DNA of 64,000 nucleotides from Streptomyces sp. S4.7 (GTDB lineage: Bacteria; Actinomycetota; Actinomycetes; Streptomycetales; Streptomycetaceae). Position 1 is the first letter of the stretch. Each line of letters opens with the position of its first letter. The notes below the pieces were generated by a model. It made no database searches. It saw only the letters and a program-made list of their open reading frames with translations, and had not been told where the DNA came from. Both the position numbers and the translations under genes were made by a program. The stretch is taken from the NCBI RefSeq assembly GCF_010384365.1, contig NZ_CP048397.1, forward strand, positions 3,782,001 to 3,846,000, given 5' to 3'. Below are positions 1 through 9,118 of the stretch, in pieces.

Positions 1-1
1 C

Positions 2-322
2 GCCTCCACCCCCGCCAGCGGTATGCCTCAGATGGCGGACGGCGGGACCGAGGGCGAGAACTCCACCAAGGAAGGGACCACGGCCTCACCGAGGGCCCTG
101 GCCCAGCTGCCGCCCTGTGTCCAGCAGGCGACGGGCCGTACGGATTCGCCGCTCGCCGCCGAGAAGGGCACGTACAACGGCGTCGAAGCCTTCCTCGTCG
201 TGCTCTCGGATCCCGTCGACGGCAGCGTCGTGCGGGCCTACGTCATCGATGCCGCCTGCGTCGATGTCACCCCGCACGTCAAGGGTGACCTCCTGCTCAC
301 GAAGACCTATCCCCGCCACTGA
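2..322 (+). CDS. C-terminal part of a protein upstream of trxB, probably an anti-sigma factor
   Basis: The reading frame is open to the left window edge, so only the last 106 or so residues are visible and the true start lies outside. The visible part is soluble and ends in a compact beta-rich segment (residues around TYNGVEAFLVVLSDP and VVRAYVIDAACVD). In Streptomyces the gene directly before trxBA is normally the anti-sigma factor paired with SigM, and such proteins end in an extracytoplasmic domain of this size. That assignment rests on gene order rather than on a motif. The gap to trxB is about 125 bp, enough for a separate trxB promoter. Confidence 0.6.
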   Translation, partial: ASTPASGMPQMADGGTEGENSTKEGTTASPRALAQLPPCVQQATGRTDSPLAAEKGTYNGVEAFLVVLSDPVDGSVVRAYVIDAACVDVTPHVKGDLLLTKTYPRH

Positions 323-448
323 CACACTGCCCCGCGTCGCCGGGACCTCGTGGGAATGCGAGGCCCGTAGGATCCGTTGGGTGGGGTGAGAGTCTGAACC
401 GCCCCCGTTGGCAGTAGCAGGCAGTCTGCAGAGACGAGGAAGAAACCC

Positions 449-1423
449 GTGAGCGACGTCCGTAATGTGATCATCATCGGCTCTGGGCCGGCCGGCTACA
501 CGGCCGCGCTGTACACCGCACGTGCGTCGCTGCATCCCCTCGTGTTCGAGGGTGCTGTCACGGCGGGTGGCGCGCTGATGAACACCACCGATGTGGAGAA
601 CTTCCCCGGCTTCCGCGACGGCATCATGGGTCCCGATCTGATGGACAACATGCGGGCGCAGGCCGAGCGGTTCGGCGCCGAGCTCGTACCGGACGACATC
701 ATCTCCGTCGATCTGGCGGGGGAGGTCAAGACGGTCACCGACACGGCGGGCACCGTCCACCGCGCCAAGGCCGTGATCGTCACGACCGGCTCGCAGCACC
801 GCAAGCTCGGGCTGCCCCGCGAGGACGCCCTCTCCGGACGCGGTGTCTCCTGGTGTGCCACGTGTGACGGGTTCTTCTTCAAGGACCAGGACATCGCCGT
901 GATCGGCGGCGGCGACACCGCGATGGAGGAGGCCACCTTCCTCTCCCGGTTCGCCAAGTCGGTCACGATCGTCCACCGCCGTGACACCCTGCGGGCCTCC
1001 AAGGCCATGCAGGACCGGGCCTTCGCCGACCCGAAGATCCGGTTCGCCTGGGACAGCGCGGTCGAGGAGATCCACGGCGAGCAGAAGCTCTCCGGTCTGA
1101 CCCTGCGCAACACCAAGAGCGGTGAGACGTCGGAGCTTGCGGTGACCGGGCTGTTCATCGCCGTGGGCCACGACCCGCGCACCGAGCTCTTCAAGGGCCA
1201 GCTCGACCTCGACGGCGAGGGTTACCTCACGGTCGACGCGCCCTCGACGCGCACCAACCTCACGGGTGTCTTCGCCGCCGGCGACGTCGTCGACCACACC
1301 TACCGTCAGGCGATCACCGCCGCGGGCACCGGTTGTTCCGCGGCCCTCGACGCCGAGCGCTTCCTCTCCGCGCTCGCCGACGGCGAGAAGGCCGCCGAGC
1401 CGGAGAAGACCGCGTCCGTCTGA
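449..1423 (+). CDS. trxB: Thioredoxin reductase
   Basis: FAD- and NADPH-dependent reductase of 324 residues that keeps thioredoxin reduced in the cytoplasm. It begins with the FAD-binding glycine motif [14 protein letters not shown], has the redox-active CATC pair at Cys136 and Cys139, a second Rossmann motif [10 protein letters not shown] for NADPH, and the C-terminal FAD motif [15 protein letters not shown]. The GTG start is preceded by an AGGAAG ribosome site. It lies 43 bp before trxA, so the two are surely an operon. A close paralogue at 55,715 belongs to the arsenic island. Confidence 0.97.
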   Translation: MSDVRNVIIIGSGPAGYTAALYTARASLHPLVFEGAVTAGGALMNTTDVENFPGFRDGIMGPDLMDNMRAQAERFGAELVPDDIISVDLAGEVKTVTDTAGTVHRAKAVIVTTGSQHRKLGLPREDALSGRGVSWCATCDGFFFKDQDIAVIGGGDTAMEEATFLSRFAKSVTIVHRRDTLRASKAMQDRAFADPKIRFAWDSAVEEIHGEQKLSGLTLRNTKSGETSELAVTGLFIAVGHDPRTELFKGQLDLDGEGYLTVDAPSTRTNLTGVFAAGDVVDHTYRQAITAAGTGCSAALDAERFLSALADGEKAAEPEKTASV

Positions 1424-1466
1424 CCGTCCATACCGATCCACACCCCACGAAGTTAAGGAGGCCGCC

Positions 1467-1817
1467 GTGGCCGGCGACCTGAAGCATGTGACCGACGCCT
1501 CGTTCGAGGAGGACGTCCTCAAGAGCGACAAGCCCGTACTGGTGGACTTCTGGGCCGCCTGGTGCGGACCGTGCCGCCAGATCGCTCCGTCGCTCGAAGC
1601 CATCGCGGCCGAGCACGGGGACAAGATCGAGGTCGTCAAGCTCAACATCGACGAGAACCCCGCCACCGCAGCCAAGTACGGGGTCATGTCCATCCCGACG
1701 CTGAACGTCTACCAGAACGGCGAGGTCGCCAAGACCATCGTCGGCGCCAAGCCCAAGGCCGCCATCGTGCGCGACCTGGAGGGCTTCATCGGCGAAGGCT
1801 CGTCGGTGGGCAAGTAA
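1467..1817 (+). CDS. trxA: Thioredoxin
   Basis: Small redox protein of 116 residues with the classical active site WCGPC (Cys33 and Cys36), the cis-proline segment SIPTLNVY and a standard thioredoxin fold length. A longer upstream reading frame exists inside trxB, but the GTG at 1467 is chosen because it has AAGGAG at 1455-1460 with proper spacing and begins at the usual family start. It forms a two-gene operon with trxB and is followed by a parS site and a strong terminator. Confidence 0.97.
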   Translation: MAGDLKHVTDASFEEDVLKSDKPVLVDFWAAWCGPCRQIAPSLEAIAAEHGDKIEVVKLNIDENPATAAKYGVMSIPTLNVYQNGEVAKTIVGAKPKAAIVRDLEGFIGEGSSVGK

Positions 1818-1847
1818 CACCACGCGCGGCACACAACGCGGCGCGAT

Positions 1848-1861
1848 GTTTCACGTGAAAC
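1848..1861. other. parS centromere site 1
   Basis: Exact 14-base palindrome GTTTCACGTGAAAC, the ParB-binding parS consensus. It lies between the trxA stop codon and the first arm of the terminator hairpin. Streptomyces chromosomes carry many parS sites around oriC; three are present in this window. Confidence 0.93.
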
Positions 1862-1896
1862 GGGCCCGTCCCCTCTCTCAGGGGGACGGGCCCTTT
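1862..1896. terminator. Bidirectional terminator between trxA and the GNAT gene
   Basis: Twelve-base perfect stem (GGGCCCGTCCCC paired with GGGGACGGGCCC), an eight-base loop and then TTT. It separates trxA from the convergent acetyltransferase gene and can serve both. Confidence 0.85.
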
Positions 1897-1914
1897 CATG
1901 TCTGATCCAAGGGA

Positions 1915-2532
1915 TCACAACGGCCTGAGCGCAGGGTCCTTCTGGACCGCTCCCAGCAGCCTGTCCAGCGCGTGCTCGACGTCTTCCTTCCAGGAGAGCG
2001 TCGTCCGCAGATCAAGTCTGAGCCGTGGGTACGTCAGATGCGTCCTCACGGTCTTGAAGCCCACCGCCAGCAGATGGTCCGCCGGCAGCACGCACGCCGA
2101 CTCCTTCCAGCGCGCGTCCCCGAACGCCTCGATCGCCTTGAACTCACGTCGCAGCAGATCCTTCGCGACGGTCTGCACCATCACCCGGCCGAGTCCCTGC
2201 CCCCGATAGCCCGGCATGATCCAGCCGGTCATCAGCTGTACGGCGTCGGGGGAGACCGGACTCGTCGGAAACGCCGTGGCGCGGGGCACGTACGCCGGAG
2301 GCGCGTACAGAACGAAGCCGACGGGCACGTCGTCCACATAGACCAACCGGCCGCACGACCCCCACTCCAGCAGGACGGCCGAGATCCAGGCTTCCTTCTC
2401 CTGCCGGGCCCGGCCGGCTCCTACCGCCGCTTCTCCCCTGACCGGATCAAGCTCCCAGAAGACGCACTCCCTGCACCGTTCGGGGAGGTCGGGAAGGTTG
2501 TCCAGCGTGAGCGGTACGAGCCGACGCCCCAT
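1915..2532 (-). CDS. GNAT family N-acetyltransferase
   Basis: A 205-residue acetyl-CoA-dependent acetyltransferase of unknown substrate. The acetyl-CoA pyrophosphate-binding loop is visible as YRGQGLGRVMVQTV around residues 109-122, preceded by the beta strand VQLMTGWIM. The ATG is preceded by GAGGA about ten bases upstream and an in-frame stop just before that. Its place between trxA and parB is conserved in Streptomyces, but nothing in the sequence shows what it modifies. Confidence 0.88.
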   Translation of the reverse strand: MGRRLVPLTLDNLPDLPERCRECVFWELDPVRGEAAVGAGRARQEKEAWISAVLLEWGSCGRLVYVDDVPVGFVLYAPPAYVPRATAFPTSPVSPDAVQLMTGWIMPGYRGQGLGRVMVQTVAKDLLRREFKAIEAFGDARWKESACVLPADHLLAVGFKTVRTHLTYPRLRLDLRTTLSWKEDVEHALDRLLGAVQKDPALRPL

Positions 2533-2678
2533 CGAGGCAGTTCCTCACTTCCTACGCCTGCCGCGCCACGAGCCGCGGACAGAGCGCTGCGCTCCCGAAG
2601 CAGGCTGCCGACGAAGCCGCCGACGACCCCCAGACCGAGTCCAGCAGACACCAGTCGGCTGCGGCTCCCCAATTGCAT
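2421..2678 (-). CDS. Possible small protein overlapping the GNAT start
   Basis: An 85-codon frame starting at an ATG with a good AGGAAGG site upstream. Its first 30 residues look like a short hydrophobic segment (LVSAGLGLGVVGGFVGSLL). It then runs out of frame into the first 110 bases of the acetyltransferase gene, where its composition becomes that of a shadow frame. It may be a real small membrane peptide or chance; it fills the otherwise empty gap between parB and the GNAT gene. Confidence 0.25.
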   Translation of the reverse strand: MQLGSRSRLVSAGLGLGVVGGFVGSLLRERSALSAARGAAGVGSEELPRWGVGSYRSRWTTFPTSPNGAGSASSGSLIRSGEKRR

Positions 2679-2774
2679 GGCCCCGCCCTTCCTCTGTGGT
2701 GGATCAAGGTGGATGCGCCATACCAGAACGCATCGTATCCACCCAGAGGTGCCTCGCACACCGGGAGACGGCAA

Positions 2775-2818
2775 AGGGCGGGCCCGTGTTCCGGTACGCA
2801 CCGGACAAGGCCCGCCCT
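2775..2818 (-). terminator. Terminator after parAB
   Basis: Arms AGGGCGGGCC and GGCCCGCCCT are separated by about 24 bases that contain a second inverted pair (TCCGGT/ACCGGA). On the minus strand the structure is followed by TTT. It lies about 20 bases downstream of the parB stop. Confidence 0.75.
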
Positions 2819-2837
2819 GATGGCGGTACGCCGAACG

Positions 2838-3980
2838 TCAGCGCTCGTCCGGCTCCAGTCCGGTCGACCGGTCCGGGCCGTCCACGCCGTCGGTGTCGTC
2901 CTCTTCCGAATCGTCGAGTCCCCGCTCCAGTACCCGCCCCTCACCCGGAGCGAGTGTGCCGAGGATGCGCTCCAGATCGACCAGCGAGGCGAACTCGACG
3001 GTGATCTTCCCCTTCCTCTGACCGAGGTCGACCTTCACCCGGGTCTCGAAGCGGTCCGACAGGCGGGAGGCCAGATCGTTCAGCGCAGGCGACGGCAGGG
3101 CTCCGGCCCGCGGGCCCTTCTGCCGGGCGGCGCTCTTCGGCCGCGACCCCATGAGGGTCACGATCTCCTCGACGGCACGCACCGAAAGCCCCTCGGCCAC
3201 GATGCGGTGGGCGAGCCTGTCCTGCTCGTCGGAGTCGTCCACCGAGAGCAGCGCCCTGGCGTGCCCGGCCGACAGCACTCCGGCCGCGACCCTGCGCTGT
3301 ACGGGAAGGGAGAGCCGCAGCAGCCGCAGCGTGTTGGAGACCTGCGGGCGCGAGCGCCCGATCCGGTCGGCCAGCTGATCGTGCGTGCAGTGGAAGTCCT
3401 TGAGCAACTGGTCGTAGGCCATGGCCTCTTCCAGCGGATTCAGCTGTGCGCGGTGCAGGTTCTCCAGGAGCGCGTCCAGGAGCAGCTTCTCGTCCTCGGT
3501 GGCCCGGACGATCGCCGGGATGGCCTCCAGACCGGCTTCCCGGCAGGCCCTCCAGCGCCGCTCGCCCATGATGAGCTCGAAGCGCTCCGGCCCCAACTGC
3601 CGTACGACGATGGGCTGGAGCAGTCCCACCTCCTTGATGGAGGTGACCAGTTCGGCGAGAGCGTCCTCGTCGAACACCTCTCGGGGCTGCCGGGGGTTCG
3701 GCGTGATGTAGTCCATCGGTACTTCGGCGAAGTACACGCCTTCCGGCGGAGCCACCTCGGCCGGGGCCGGAGTGTCCTGGGCGGGAATCTCCGCTGCCGT
3801 CGGCGCGGCCGACTGCGGCAGCGTCGCCACCTTGGCGGCGGCGATACCCCGCTCCGCCGTCATCACCGATGCGGATCCCGAGGAGGGAGCGTCCCCGGCG
3901 GACGACGCCTGCTTCTCCTGTGGAGCAGGGGGGATCAGCGCATTGAGCCCGCGTCCCAAACCTCTACGTCGGTCGCTCAC
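2838..3980 (-). CDS. parB: Chromosome partitioning protein ParB
   Basis: Protein of 380 residues that loads on parS and organises the origin region for segregation into spores. The N-terminus MSDRRRGLGRGLNALI is typical of the ParA-contacting tail. The CTP-binding box with GERRWRA is near residues 138-144, and a helix-turn-helix THDQLADRIGRSRPQVSNT follows around residue 195. The C-terminal dimer domain KVDLGQRKGKITVEFAS comes last, with an acidic tail after it. It overlaps the end of parA by four bases, so the two are translationally coupled. Confidence 0.97.
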   Translation of the reverse strand: MSDRRRGLGRGLNALIPPAPQEKQASSAGDAPSSGSASVMTAERGIAAAKVATLPQSAAPTAAEIPAQDTPAPAEVAPPEGVYFAEVPMDYITPNPRQPREVFDEDALAELVTSIKEVGLLQPIVVRQLGPERFELIMGERRWRACREAGLEAIPAIVRATEDEKLLLDALLENLHRAQLNPLEEAMAYDQLLKDFHCTHDQLADRIGRSRPQVSNTLRLLRLSLPVQRRVAAGVLSAGHARALLSVDDSDEQDRLAHRIVAEGLSVRAVEEIVTLMGSRPKSAARQKGPRAGALPSPALNDLASRLSDRFETRVKVDLGQRKGKITVEFASLVDLERILGTLAPGEGRVLERGLDDSEEDDTDGVDGPDRSTGLEPDER

Positions 3981-5053
3981 TGCGTCCCCTCCGAAATGCT
4001 CTGCTGACTGTTGCCGATTGCGTGGGCATGCTTGACGTCATAGCTCATGCCGACCCCACGCAGGGCGATTTCACGAGCGGCCTCGAGGTACGACAAGGAG
4101 CCGCTGGAACCCGGATCATAGGTCAGTACCGTCTGCCCGTAGCTCGGTGCCTCCGAGATGCGCACCGACCGGGGGATGCTCGTCCGCAGCACCTCCTCAC
4201 CGAAGTGGCCGCGGACCTCGTCCGCCACCTGGGAGGCGAGCCGGGTCCGGCCGTCGTACATGGTGAGCAGAATCGTGGACACGTGAAGGGTCGGGTTCAG
4301 ATGCGCCCGCACCAGGTCCACGTTGCGGATCAACTGCCCCAGTCCTTCGAGCGCGTAGTACTCGCACTGGATGGGGATCAGCACCTCGGCGCCGGCGACC
4401 AGCGCGTTGACGGTCAGCAGACCGAGCGAGGGCGGACAGTCGATCAGGATGTAGTCCAGCGGCTGCTCGTACGCCTCGATCGCCCGCTGAAGGCGGCTCT
4501 CCCGCGCGACCAGCGACACCAGCTCGATCTCCGCACCGGCGAGGTCGATGGTGGCGGGCGCGCAGAAGAGACCTTCGACGTCCACGACGGGCTGGACCAC
4601 CTCGGAGAGCGGCTTGCTCTCCACCAGGACGTCGTAGATGGAGGGGACTTCGGCGTGATGGTCGATCCCGAGCGCCGTGGAGGCGTTGCCCTGTGGATCG
4701 AGGTCGACCACCAGGACTCGCGCACCGTGGAGCGCGAGCGAGGCGGCGAGGTTGACGGTGGTCGTGGTCTTGCCGACGCCGCCCTTCTGGTTGGCGACAA
4801 CCATGACCCGCGTCTGCTCGGGGCGTGGCAGGCCCTCACCGGCGCGACCCAGTGCCTCCACGGCCAGCTGGGCTGCACGGCCGATGGGGGTGTCGTCCAT
4901 CGGGGGCGGCGATGTTTCACGTGAAACATCGCCGCCCGACGACTCGGAACGGGGGCCGGGGACCGGATCGGTCATCGGTCCCGCGATGTTGGCGTCGGAC
5001 CGCAAGGATTCACTCTCCTCGACTTCAGGCTCGCAATGGGAAGAGCCTGCCAT
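3977..5053 (-). CDS. parA: Chromosome partitioning ATPase ParA
   Basis: Walker-type ATPase driving segregation of ParB-parS complexes. The deviant Walker A motif KGGVGKTTTTVNLA, the DLDPQGN segment and Walker B YILIDCPPSLG are all present. The frame is open well upstream (to 5293), with in-frame ATGs at 5104 and 5053. I chose 5053, giving 358 residues, because it fits the family length in Streptomyces; neither start has a strong ribosome site. A parS palindrome lies inside the coding region and is read as VSRET in the variable N-terminal stretch. Confidence 0.93.
   Translation of the reverse strand: MAGSSHCEPEVEESESLRSDANIAGPMTDPVPGPRSESSGGDVSRETSPPPMDDTPIGRAAQLAVEALGRAGEGLPRPEQTRVMVVANQKGGVGKTTTTVNLAASLALHGARVLVVDLDPQGNASTALGIDHHAEVPSIYDVLVESKPLSEVVQPVVDVEGLFCAPATIDLAGAEIELVSLVARESRLQRAIEAYEQPLDYILIDCPPSLGLLTVNALVAGAEVLIPIQCEYYALEGLGQLIRNVDLVRAHLNPTLHVSTILLTMYDGRTRLASQVADEVRGHFGEEVLRTSIPRSVRISEAPSYGQTVLTYDPGSSGSLSYLEAAREIALRGVGMSYDVKHAHAIGNSQQSISEGTQ
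4914..4927. other. parS centromere site 2, inside parA
   Basis: Exact GTTTCACGTGAAAC. It sits in the non-conserved N-terminal coding region of parA, flanked by further mirror symmetry (GGCGATGTTTCAC and its complement), giving an extended palindrome. Confidence 0.93.
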
Positions 5054-5202
5054 GCTTTCGGGGTCATGAACCAGCGAGGCCCGTGGTTCTGTGGATGAAT
5101 CCATATCTGTGGCCAACCCTGTACCCCTTACGAGGGGTTTCTTGCCCCGCGGTGCGGGAGCGGCGCGACCTCGGCCGATGATGCCCTGCAGCAGTGAGCG
5201 AC

Positions 5203-5216
5203 GTTTCACGTGAAAC
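5203..5216. other. parS centromere site 3, upstream of parA
   Basis: Exact GTTTCACGTGAAAC in the rsmG-parA interval, about 150 bases before the chosen parA start. It lies where a parAB promoter would be expected, so ParB binding here could also affect parAB expression. Confidence 0.93.
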
Positions 5217-5323
5217 ACGATGCACTCGCCGCAGGGCTGGACCGTCACGACACTCCGCAGTGGATGGTCATGGCTGCTTCGATGGAGCATCACCGGCCGC
5301 CCGCACCGGCGATGGTCCAGACA

Positions 5324-6040
5324 TCACCGGCGGCGGCGCACCCGGTCCGCTCGGGCGGCCTTGGCGCGCTTGGCGGCGAACCGCACCCCGCCGGGGCTCT
5401 CCCCGACCTCTGCCCGCACCACCGTGGCGGGCGGATCCACCAGGCCCTCACCGACCCGCAGCACCGAGGACTCGATCACACCGAGCTTACTCAGGGCCGA
5501 CCGGGCGCCCTTCAGCTCCTCTTCGGCCGTGTCCCCCTTGAGCGCCAGCATCTCTCCGTACGGGCGCAGCAGCGGTACGCCCCAGCCGGCCAGCCGGTCC
5601 AGCGGTGCCACGGCGCGGGCCGTCACCACATGGACGGGCTGGAGGCTGCCGAGGACTTCCTCGGCACGCCCACGTACCACCGTCACATGGTCCAGGCCCA
5701 GCAGCTCGACCACTTCCTGGAGGAAGTTCGTCCGCCGCAGCAGCGGCTCCAGCAGGGTGATCCGCAGATCCGGGCGCACCAGCGCCAGCGGGATCCCCGG
5801 CAGCCCCGCGCCCGAGCCGACATCACAGACGCTCACGCCCTCGGGCACGACCTCGGAGAGCACCGCACAGTTCATCAGATGCCGCTCCCAGAGCCGCGGC
5901 ACCTCGCGCGGCCCGATGAGGCCGCGGGTGACCCCCGCGTCGGCGAGGAGCTCCGCGTACCGGACGGCCGCCGGGAAGGCCTCGCCGAACACCGTCCTCG
6001 CCTCTTCCGGCGCGGGGGGAAGCTCTCCTGCTTCCGTCAC
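5324..6040 (-). CDS. rsmG: 16S rRNA m7G527 methyltransferase RsmG (GidB)
   Basis: SAM-dependent methyltransferase for 16S rRNA; loss in Streptomyces is linked to low-level streptomycin resistance. The SAM-binding motif VCDVGSGAGLPGIPLA is clear, with RLWERHLMNCAVL before it and VTARAVAPLDRL after. The frame extends to 6088, but the GTG at 6040 (starting VTEAGELPPAP) has a GGAAGGA site eight bases upstream and gives 238 residues, the family length. The basic tail RAKAARADRVRRRR suits RNA binding. Confidence 0.95.
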   Translation of the reverse strand: MTEAGELPPAPEEARTVFGEAFPAAVRYAELLADAGVTRGLIGPREVPRLWERHLMNCAVLSEVVPEGVSVCDVGSGAGLPGIPLALVRPDLRITLLEPLLRRTNFLQEVVELLGLDHVTVVRGRAEEVLGSLQPVHVVTARAVAPLDRLAGWGVPLLRPYGEMLALKGDTAEEELKGARSALSKLGVIESSVLRVGEGLVDPPATVVRAEVGESPGGVRFAAKRAKAARADRVRRRR

Positions 6041-6150
6041 GGGAACCGTCCTTCCGTTCTGAACCACCGGACCGTGGCTCATGGTCACTGTCTCGCTGAC
6101 AAAGTTCGGCCCCGCCTGTGGACAGACGGGGCCGAGAACCGAGAGAACGC

Positions 6151-6663
6151 TCAGGCAGGGAGCACGACGACGAAGCGCTGCGGCTCCTCGCCCTCGGACT
6201 CACTGCGCAGTCCGGCCGTCGCCACGGCGTCGTGCACGACCTTGCGCTCGAAAGGCGTCATGGGGTTCAGCTTCACCGGCTCACCGGTGCTCTTCACCTC
6301 GTCGGCCGTCTTGGCGCCCAGCTCGGCGAGCTCCGTGCGCTTCTTCGCCCGGAAGCCGCCGATGTCCAGCATGAGCCGGCTGCGGTCGCCGGTCTCCCGG
6401 TGGACCGCAAGCCGCGTCAGCTCCTGAAGGGCTTCGAGCACCTCGCCGTCCCGTCCGACGAGCTTCTGGAGATCACGGCCGCTCACATCGCTGATGATCG
6501 AGACCGCGGCCCGGTCGGCCTCGACGTCCATGTCGATGTCGCCGTCCAGGTCGGCGATGTCGAGCAGACCTTCGAGGTAGTCGGCCGCGATCTCCCCTTC
6601 CTGCTCAAGACGGGTGAGGGTGTCGCTGCCCTCGGCGGCGGCGGAGATGGTGCCTTCCGACAC
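6151..6663 (-). CDS. jag: Jag-type KH/R3H RNA-binding protein
   Basis: Protein of 170 residues with an acidic N-terminus, a KH-like segment containing LVGRDGEVLEALQELTRLAV, and a C-terminal R3H domain with the core MTPFERKVVHDAVA. Members are coded next to yidC in most Gram-positive bacteria and bind RNA; their exact job is not settled. The GTG start has an AAGGAG site. It lies 62 bp after yidC in the same direction. Confidence 0.92.
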   Translation of the reverse strand: MSEGTISAAAEGSDTLTRLEQEGEIAADYLEGLLDIADLDGDIDMDVEADRAAVSIISDVSGRDLQKLVGRDGEVLEALQELTRLAVHRETGDRSRLMLDIGGFRAKKRTELAELGAKTADEVKSTGEPVKLNPMTPFERKVVHDAVATAGLRSESEGEEPQRFVVVLPA

Positions 6664-6725
6664 GGATGGACTCCTTCTTACTACGGGCCTGCTACAGGCT
6701 GGCTACGGGCTTCTGGGCGCTGCGC

Positions 6726-7994
6726 TTACTTCTTGGTCGGATGCTTGGGCCGCTGCTGGCCCTTGCGCGGCCCGGACTTCGCCCGTGCGGCCCCGTTACC
6801 GGTCTTGCGCGCCGGCTTGGGCTGGCCGTCCTGTGGCTCGTCCTTCTTCTGCAACGACGTCTTCGGCGCCTCGTCGGTGGCGTCGGAAGGCTTCGCTCCC
6901 GAGACCTTGGCCGCTGTCGGCTGACCGCCGGCCTGCCGCTTCGACTTGGGCTGGCGCTTGGGCTGCTGGCGCTTCGTCGCGTGCGACTCGCCCTCGGGCA
7001 GCGCCTCGCCCTTGATCACGGTGCCGTCGGCCTGTGCGACAAGACCGCTCTTCGACAGGCTGTTGATGAACTTACGCTCATTGTCGTTGCGGTCGGGGCC
7101 CTTGGCCACGATCGCCGAGACGATGTTGCGCCTGCGCTTCGAGCGGACCTCGTTGTGCGTGGTGATGCCCTTGAGCAGCCGCTGGAGGTACTGGTCCTGG
7201 GCCTTGCTGCCCGGAGTCGGGTTCTGGTTGATCACGTACATCTGCTGGCCCATGGTCCACACGTTGGTGGTCAGCCAGTAGACGAGGACACCGACGGGGA
7301 AGTTGATGCCCATGACCATGAAGATCACGGGGAAGATGTACATCAGCATCTTCTGCTGCTGCATGTACGGCGTCTTGACCGTCAGGTCGACGTTCTTCGT
7401 CATCAGCTGGCGCTGCGTGTAGAACTGCGACGCCGACATCAGGACGATCATGACCGCGGTGACGACGCGTACGGAGGTCAGCGTCGCGTCCAGGGTGGCG
7501 ACCTTGTCGGCGCTGTCCGTGAACTTGGCCGCGAGCGGGGCGCCGAAGATGTGCGCCTGGCGCGCGCTGTCGAGCAGCGACTGGTTGATGACGCCGACCG
7601 TCTTGCCCGAGGCGATGCTGGAGAGCACGTGGTACAGGGCGAAGAAGAACGGTGACTGCGCCAGGATGGGAAGGCACGAGGAGAGCGGGTTGGTACCCGT
7701 CTCCTTGTACAGCTTCATCATCTCTTCGGACTGGCGCTGCTTGTCGTTCTTGTAGCGCTCCTGGATGGCCTTCATCTTGGGCTGAAGGACCTGCATGTTC
7801 CGGGTCGACTTGATCTGCTTGACGAACAGCGGGATCAGACAGATCCGGATCAGGACCACGAGGGACACGATGGACAGTCCCCAGGCCCAGCCCGTGTCGG
7901 GACCGAAGATCGCCCCGTACACACTGTGGAACTGGACGATGACCCAGGAGACGGGCGTGGTGATGAAACTGAAGAAACTGGCAATCGTGTCCAC
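6726..7994 (-). CDS. yidC: Membrane protein insertase YidC (Oxa1 family)
   Basis: A 422-residue insertase that places membrane proteins, alone or with SecYEG. It has an N-terminal hydrophobic hairpin, the conserved hydrophilic-groove segment [28 protein letters not shown] with its positive Arg, a cytoplasmic coiled hairpin ([20 protein letters not shown]), and further membrane segments near FFFALYHVL and [25 protein letters not shown]. The C-terminal 130 residues are Lys/Gln/Pro-rich and likely contact ribosomes. It is separated by three bases from yidD. Confidence 0.97.
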   Translation of the reverse strand: MDTIASFFSFITTPVSWVIVQFHSVYGAIFGPDTGWAWGLSIVSLVVLIRICLIPLFVKQIKSTRNMQVLQPKMKAIQERYKNDKQRQSEEMMKLYKETGTNPLSSCLPILAQSPFFFALYHVLSSIASGKTVGVINQSLLDSARQAHIFGAPLAAKFTDSADKVATLDATLTSVRVVTAVMIVLMSASQFYTQRQLMTKNVDLTVKTPYMQQQKMLMYIFPVIFMVMGINFPVGVLVYWLTTNVWTMGQQMYVINQNPTPGSKAQDQYLQRLLKGITTHNEVRSKRRRNIVSAIVAKGPDRNDNERKFINSLSKSGLVAQADGTVIKGEALPEGESHATKRQQPKRQPKSKRQAGGQPTAAKVSGAKPSDATDEAPKTSLQKKDEPQDGQPKPARKTGNGAARAKSGPRKGQQRPKHPTKK

Positions 7995-7997
7995 TAA

Positions 7998-8363
7998 TCA
8001 AGCTCCTTGAGCATTGGACGAGGTCTCTGCGGCCGGACTCGGGGTTTCGGGGGCCGAGGCCGAATCCCCGGAAGGCACGCCGGCGGCGGACTGCCCGCCC
8101 TTGGTGCCGCGCCACGCGTTGCGCAGCAGTTCGTGCCACCGCGGGCGCTTGCGCGGCGGGACGTGGTCCACACCGCCTGGCGACCACGGATTGCACCGCA
8201 GAATGCGCCAGGCCGTCAGACCGGTGCCCTTGATCGCGCCGTGCCGGTCGATGGCCGTGTAGCCGTAGTGGGAACACGACGGGTAGTACCGGCAGACGGG
8301 CCCGAGCAACGGGCTGATCGTCCACTGGTACAGCTTGATCAGAGCCAGCAGCGGGTACTTCAT
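7998..8363 (-). CDS. yidD: Membrane protein insertion efficiency factor YidD
   Basis: A 121-residue protein with an N-terminal amphipathic segment and the family signature [17 protein letters not shown] with conserved Cys residues, then [13 protein letters not shown]. The Ser/Pro/Ala-rich tail is an actinobacterial addition. It overlaps rnpA by four bases in the conserved order rpmH-rnpA-yidD-yidC. Confidence 0.94.
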   Translation of the reverse strand: MKYPLLALIKLYQWTISPLLGPVCRYYPSCSHYGYTAIDRHGAIKGTGLTAWRILRCNPWSPGGVDHVPPRKRPRWHELLRNAWRGTKGGQSAAGVPSGDSASAPETPSPAAETSSNAQGA

Positions 8364-8731
8364 CGCGCGCCCCCTCCCAGCAGCCGCTCAAGAGCGGCAT
8401 CCAGGTCTCGGGCCAGCTGTGCATGGTCGGCGTCGCCCGCACCGGGCAGCGCTCGTACGACAACCAGGCTACCGGGGGCCAGCCGGGGCAGCCGATCGCG
8501 TATGAGATGGCGGAGTTTCCGCTTCACCCGCGTCCGTACGACGGCTCCGCCGACGGCTTTGCTTACGACGAAACCCGCCCGCGTCGGGGGTTCACTCTCC
8601 CCCGGCGCGTGCGGGCCCGTAGAACCGCTGCGTAGATGTACGACAAGAAGCGGGCGTCCGGCCCGGCGTCCCCGGCGTACCGCGGTCGCGAAATCCTCGC
8701 GCCGCCTCAGCCGATTCTCGGTAGGCAGCAC
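8360..8731 (-). CDS. rnpA: Ribonuclease P protein component
   Basis: Protein subunit of RNase P, 123 residues, which helps the catalytic RNA cut tRNA leaders. The hallmark RNR-type motif reads [19 protein letters not shown] near residues 70-90, and the N-terminus [16 protein letters not shown] is typical. It starts at GTG 18 bp after rpmH, as in almost all bacteria. Confidence 0.95.
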   Translation of the reverse strand: MLPTENRLRRREDFATAVRRGRRAGRPLLVVHLRSGSTGPHAPGESEPPTRAGFVVSKAVGGAVVRTRVKRKLRHLIRDRLPRLAPGSLVVVRALPGAGDADHAQLARDLDAALERLLGGGAR

Positions 8732-8749
8732 GTCATAACCTGTAGACGA

Positions 8750-8887
8750 TCAGGCGGACAGGTTGGCGCGACCCTTGCCACGGCGGTTCGCGAGAATCGC
8801 GCGGCCGGCACGGGTGCGCATGCGGAGCCGGAAGCCGTGGGTCTTGGCACGACGACGGTTGTTCGGCTGGAAGGTGCGCTTGCTCAC
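8750..8887 (-). CDS. rpmH: 50S ribosomal protein L34
   Basis: A 45-residue, strongly basic protein that starts [15 protein letters not shown] and ends GRANLSA. It begins at a GTG (complement of 8885-8887) and stops at TGA (complement of 8750-8752). It is the first gene of the minus-strand rpmH-rnpA-yidD-yidC-jag-rsmG run and is divergent from dnaA. Confidence 0.96.
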   Translation of the reverse strand: MSKRTFQPNNRRRAKTHGFRLRMRTRAGRAILANRRGKGRANLSA

Positions 8888-9054
8888 TCGGGGGCTCCAG
8901 AAATGATGGTGGGAAGGCGGCAAATCGCCTGGCTGTCACCGTGCGCCCACGAGTAGCTCGCGATTACGCCCGAGTGCACCGCTTCACGACCACGGATCGT
9001 GATCCTTGCCCATCGGAGGCAGGCGGCAGCAGCCATCGACAACTCGACCTGGTC

Positions 9055-9084
9055 ACGGTACGCGCGGCTACGCCATACGGTCAA
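9055..9084 (-). promoter_or_regulatory. Probable rpmH promoter
   Basis: On the minus strand TTGACC (9079-9084) and TACCGT (9055-9060) are separated by 18 bases, a good match to the main vegetative promoter pattern. It points toward rpmH, about 170 bases upstream of its start. Confidence 0.5.
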
Positions 9085-9118
9085 ACCAGCCAGCTGCCAC
9101 GTTCCATTATGCACAGCC

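Noticed and set aside
1266..1466. N-terminal extension of the thioredoxin frame
   Set aside because: It overlaps the trxB end with low-complexity Arg/Pro/Ser composition; the GTG at 1467 has the ribosome site.
86..1693. Minus-strand frame of 535 codons over trxB
   Set aside because: Antisense shadow; trxB and trxA on the other strand are certain.
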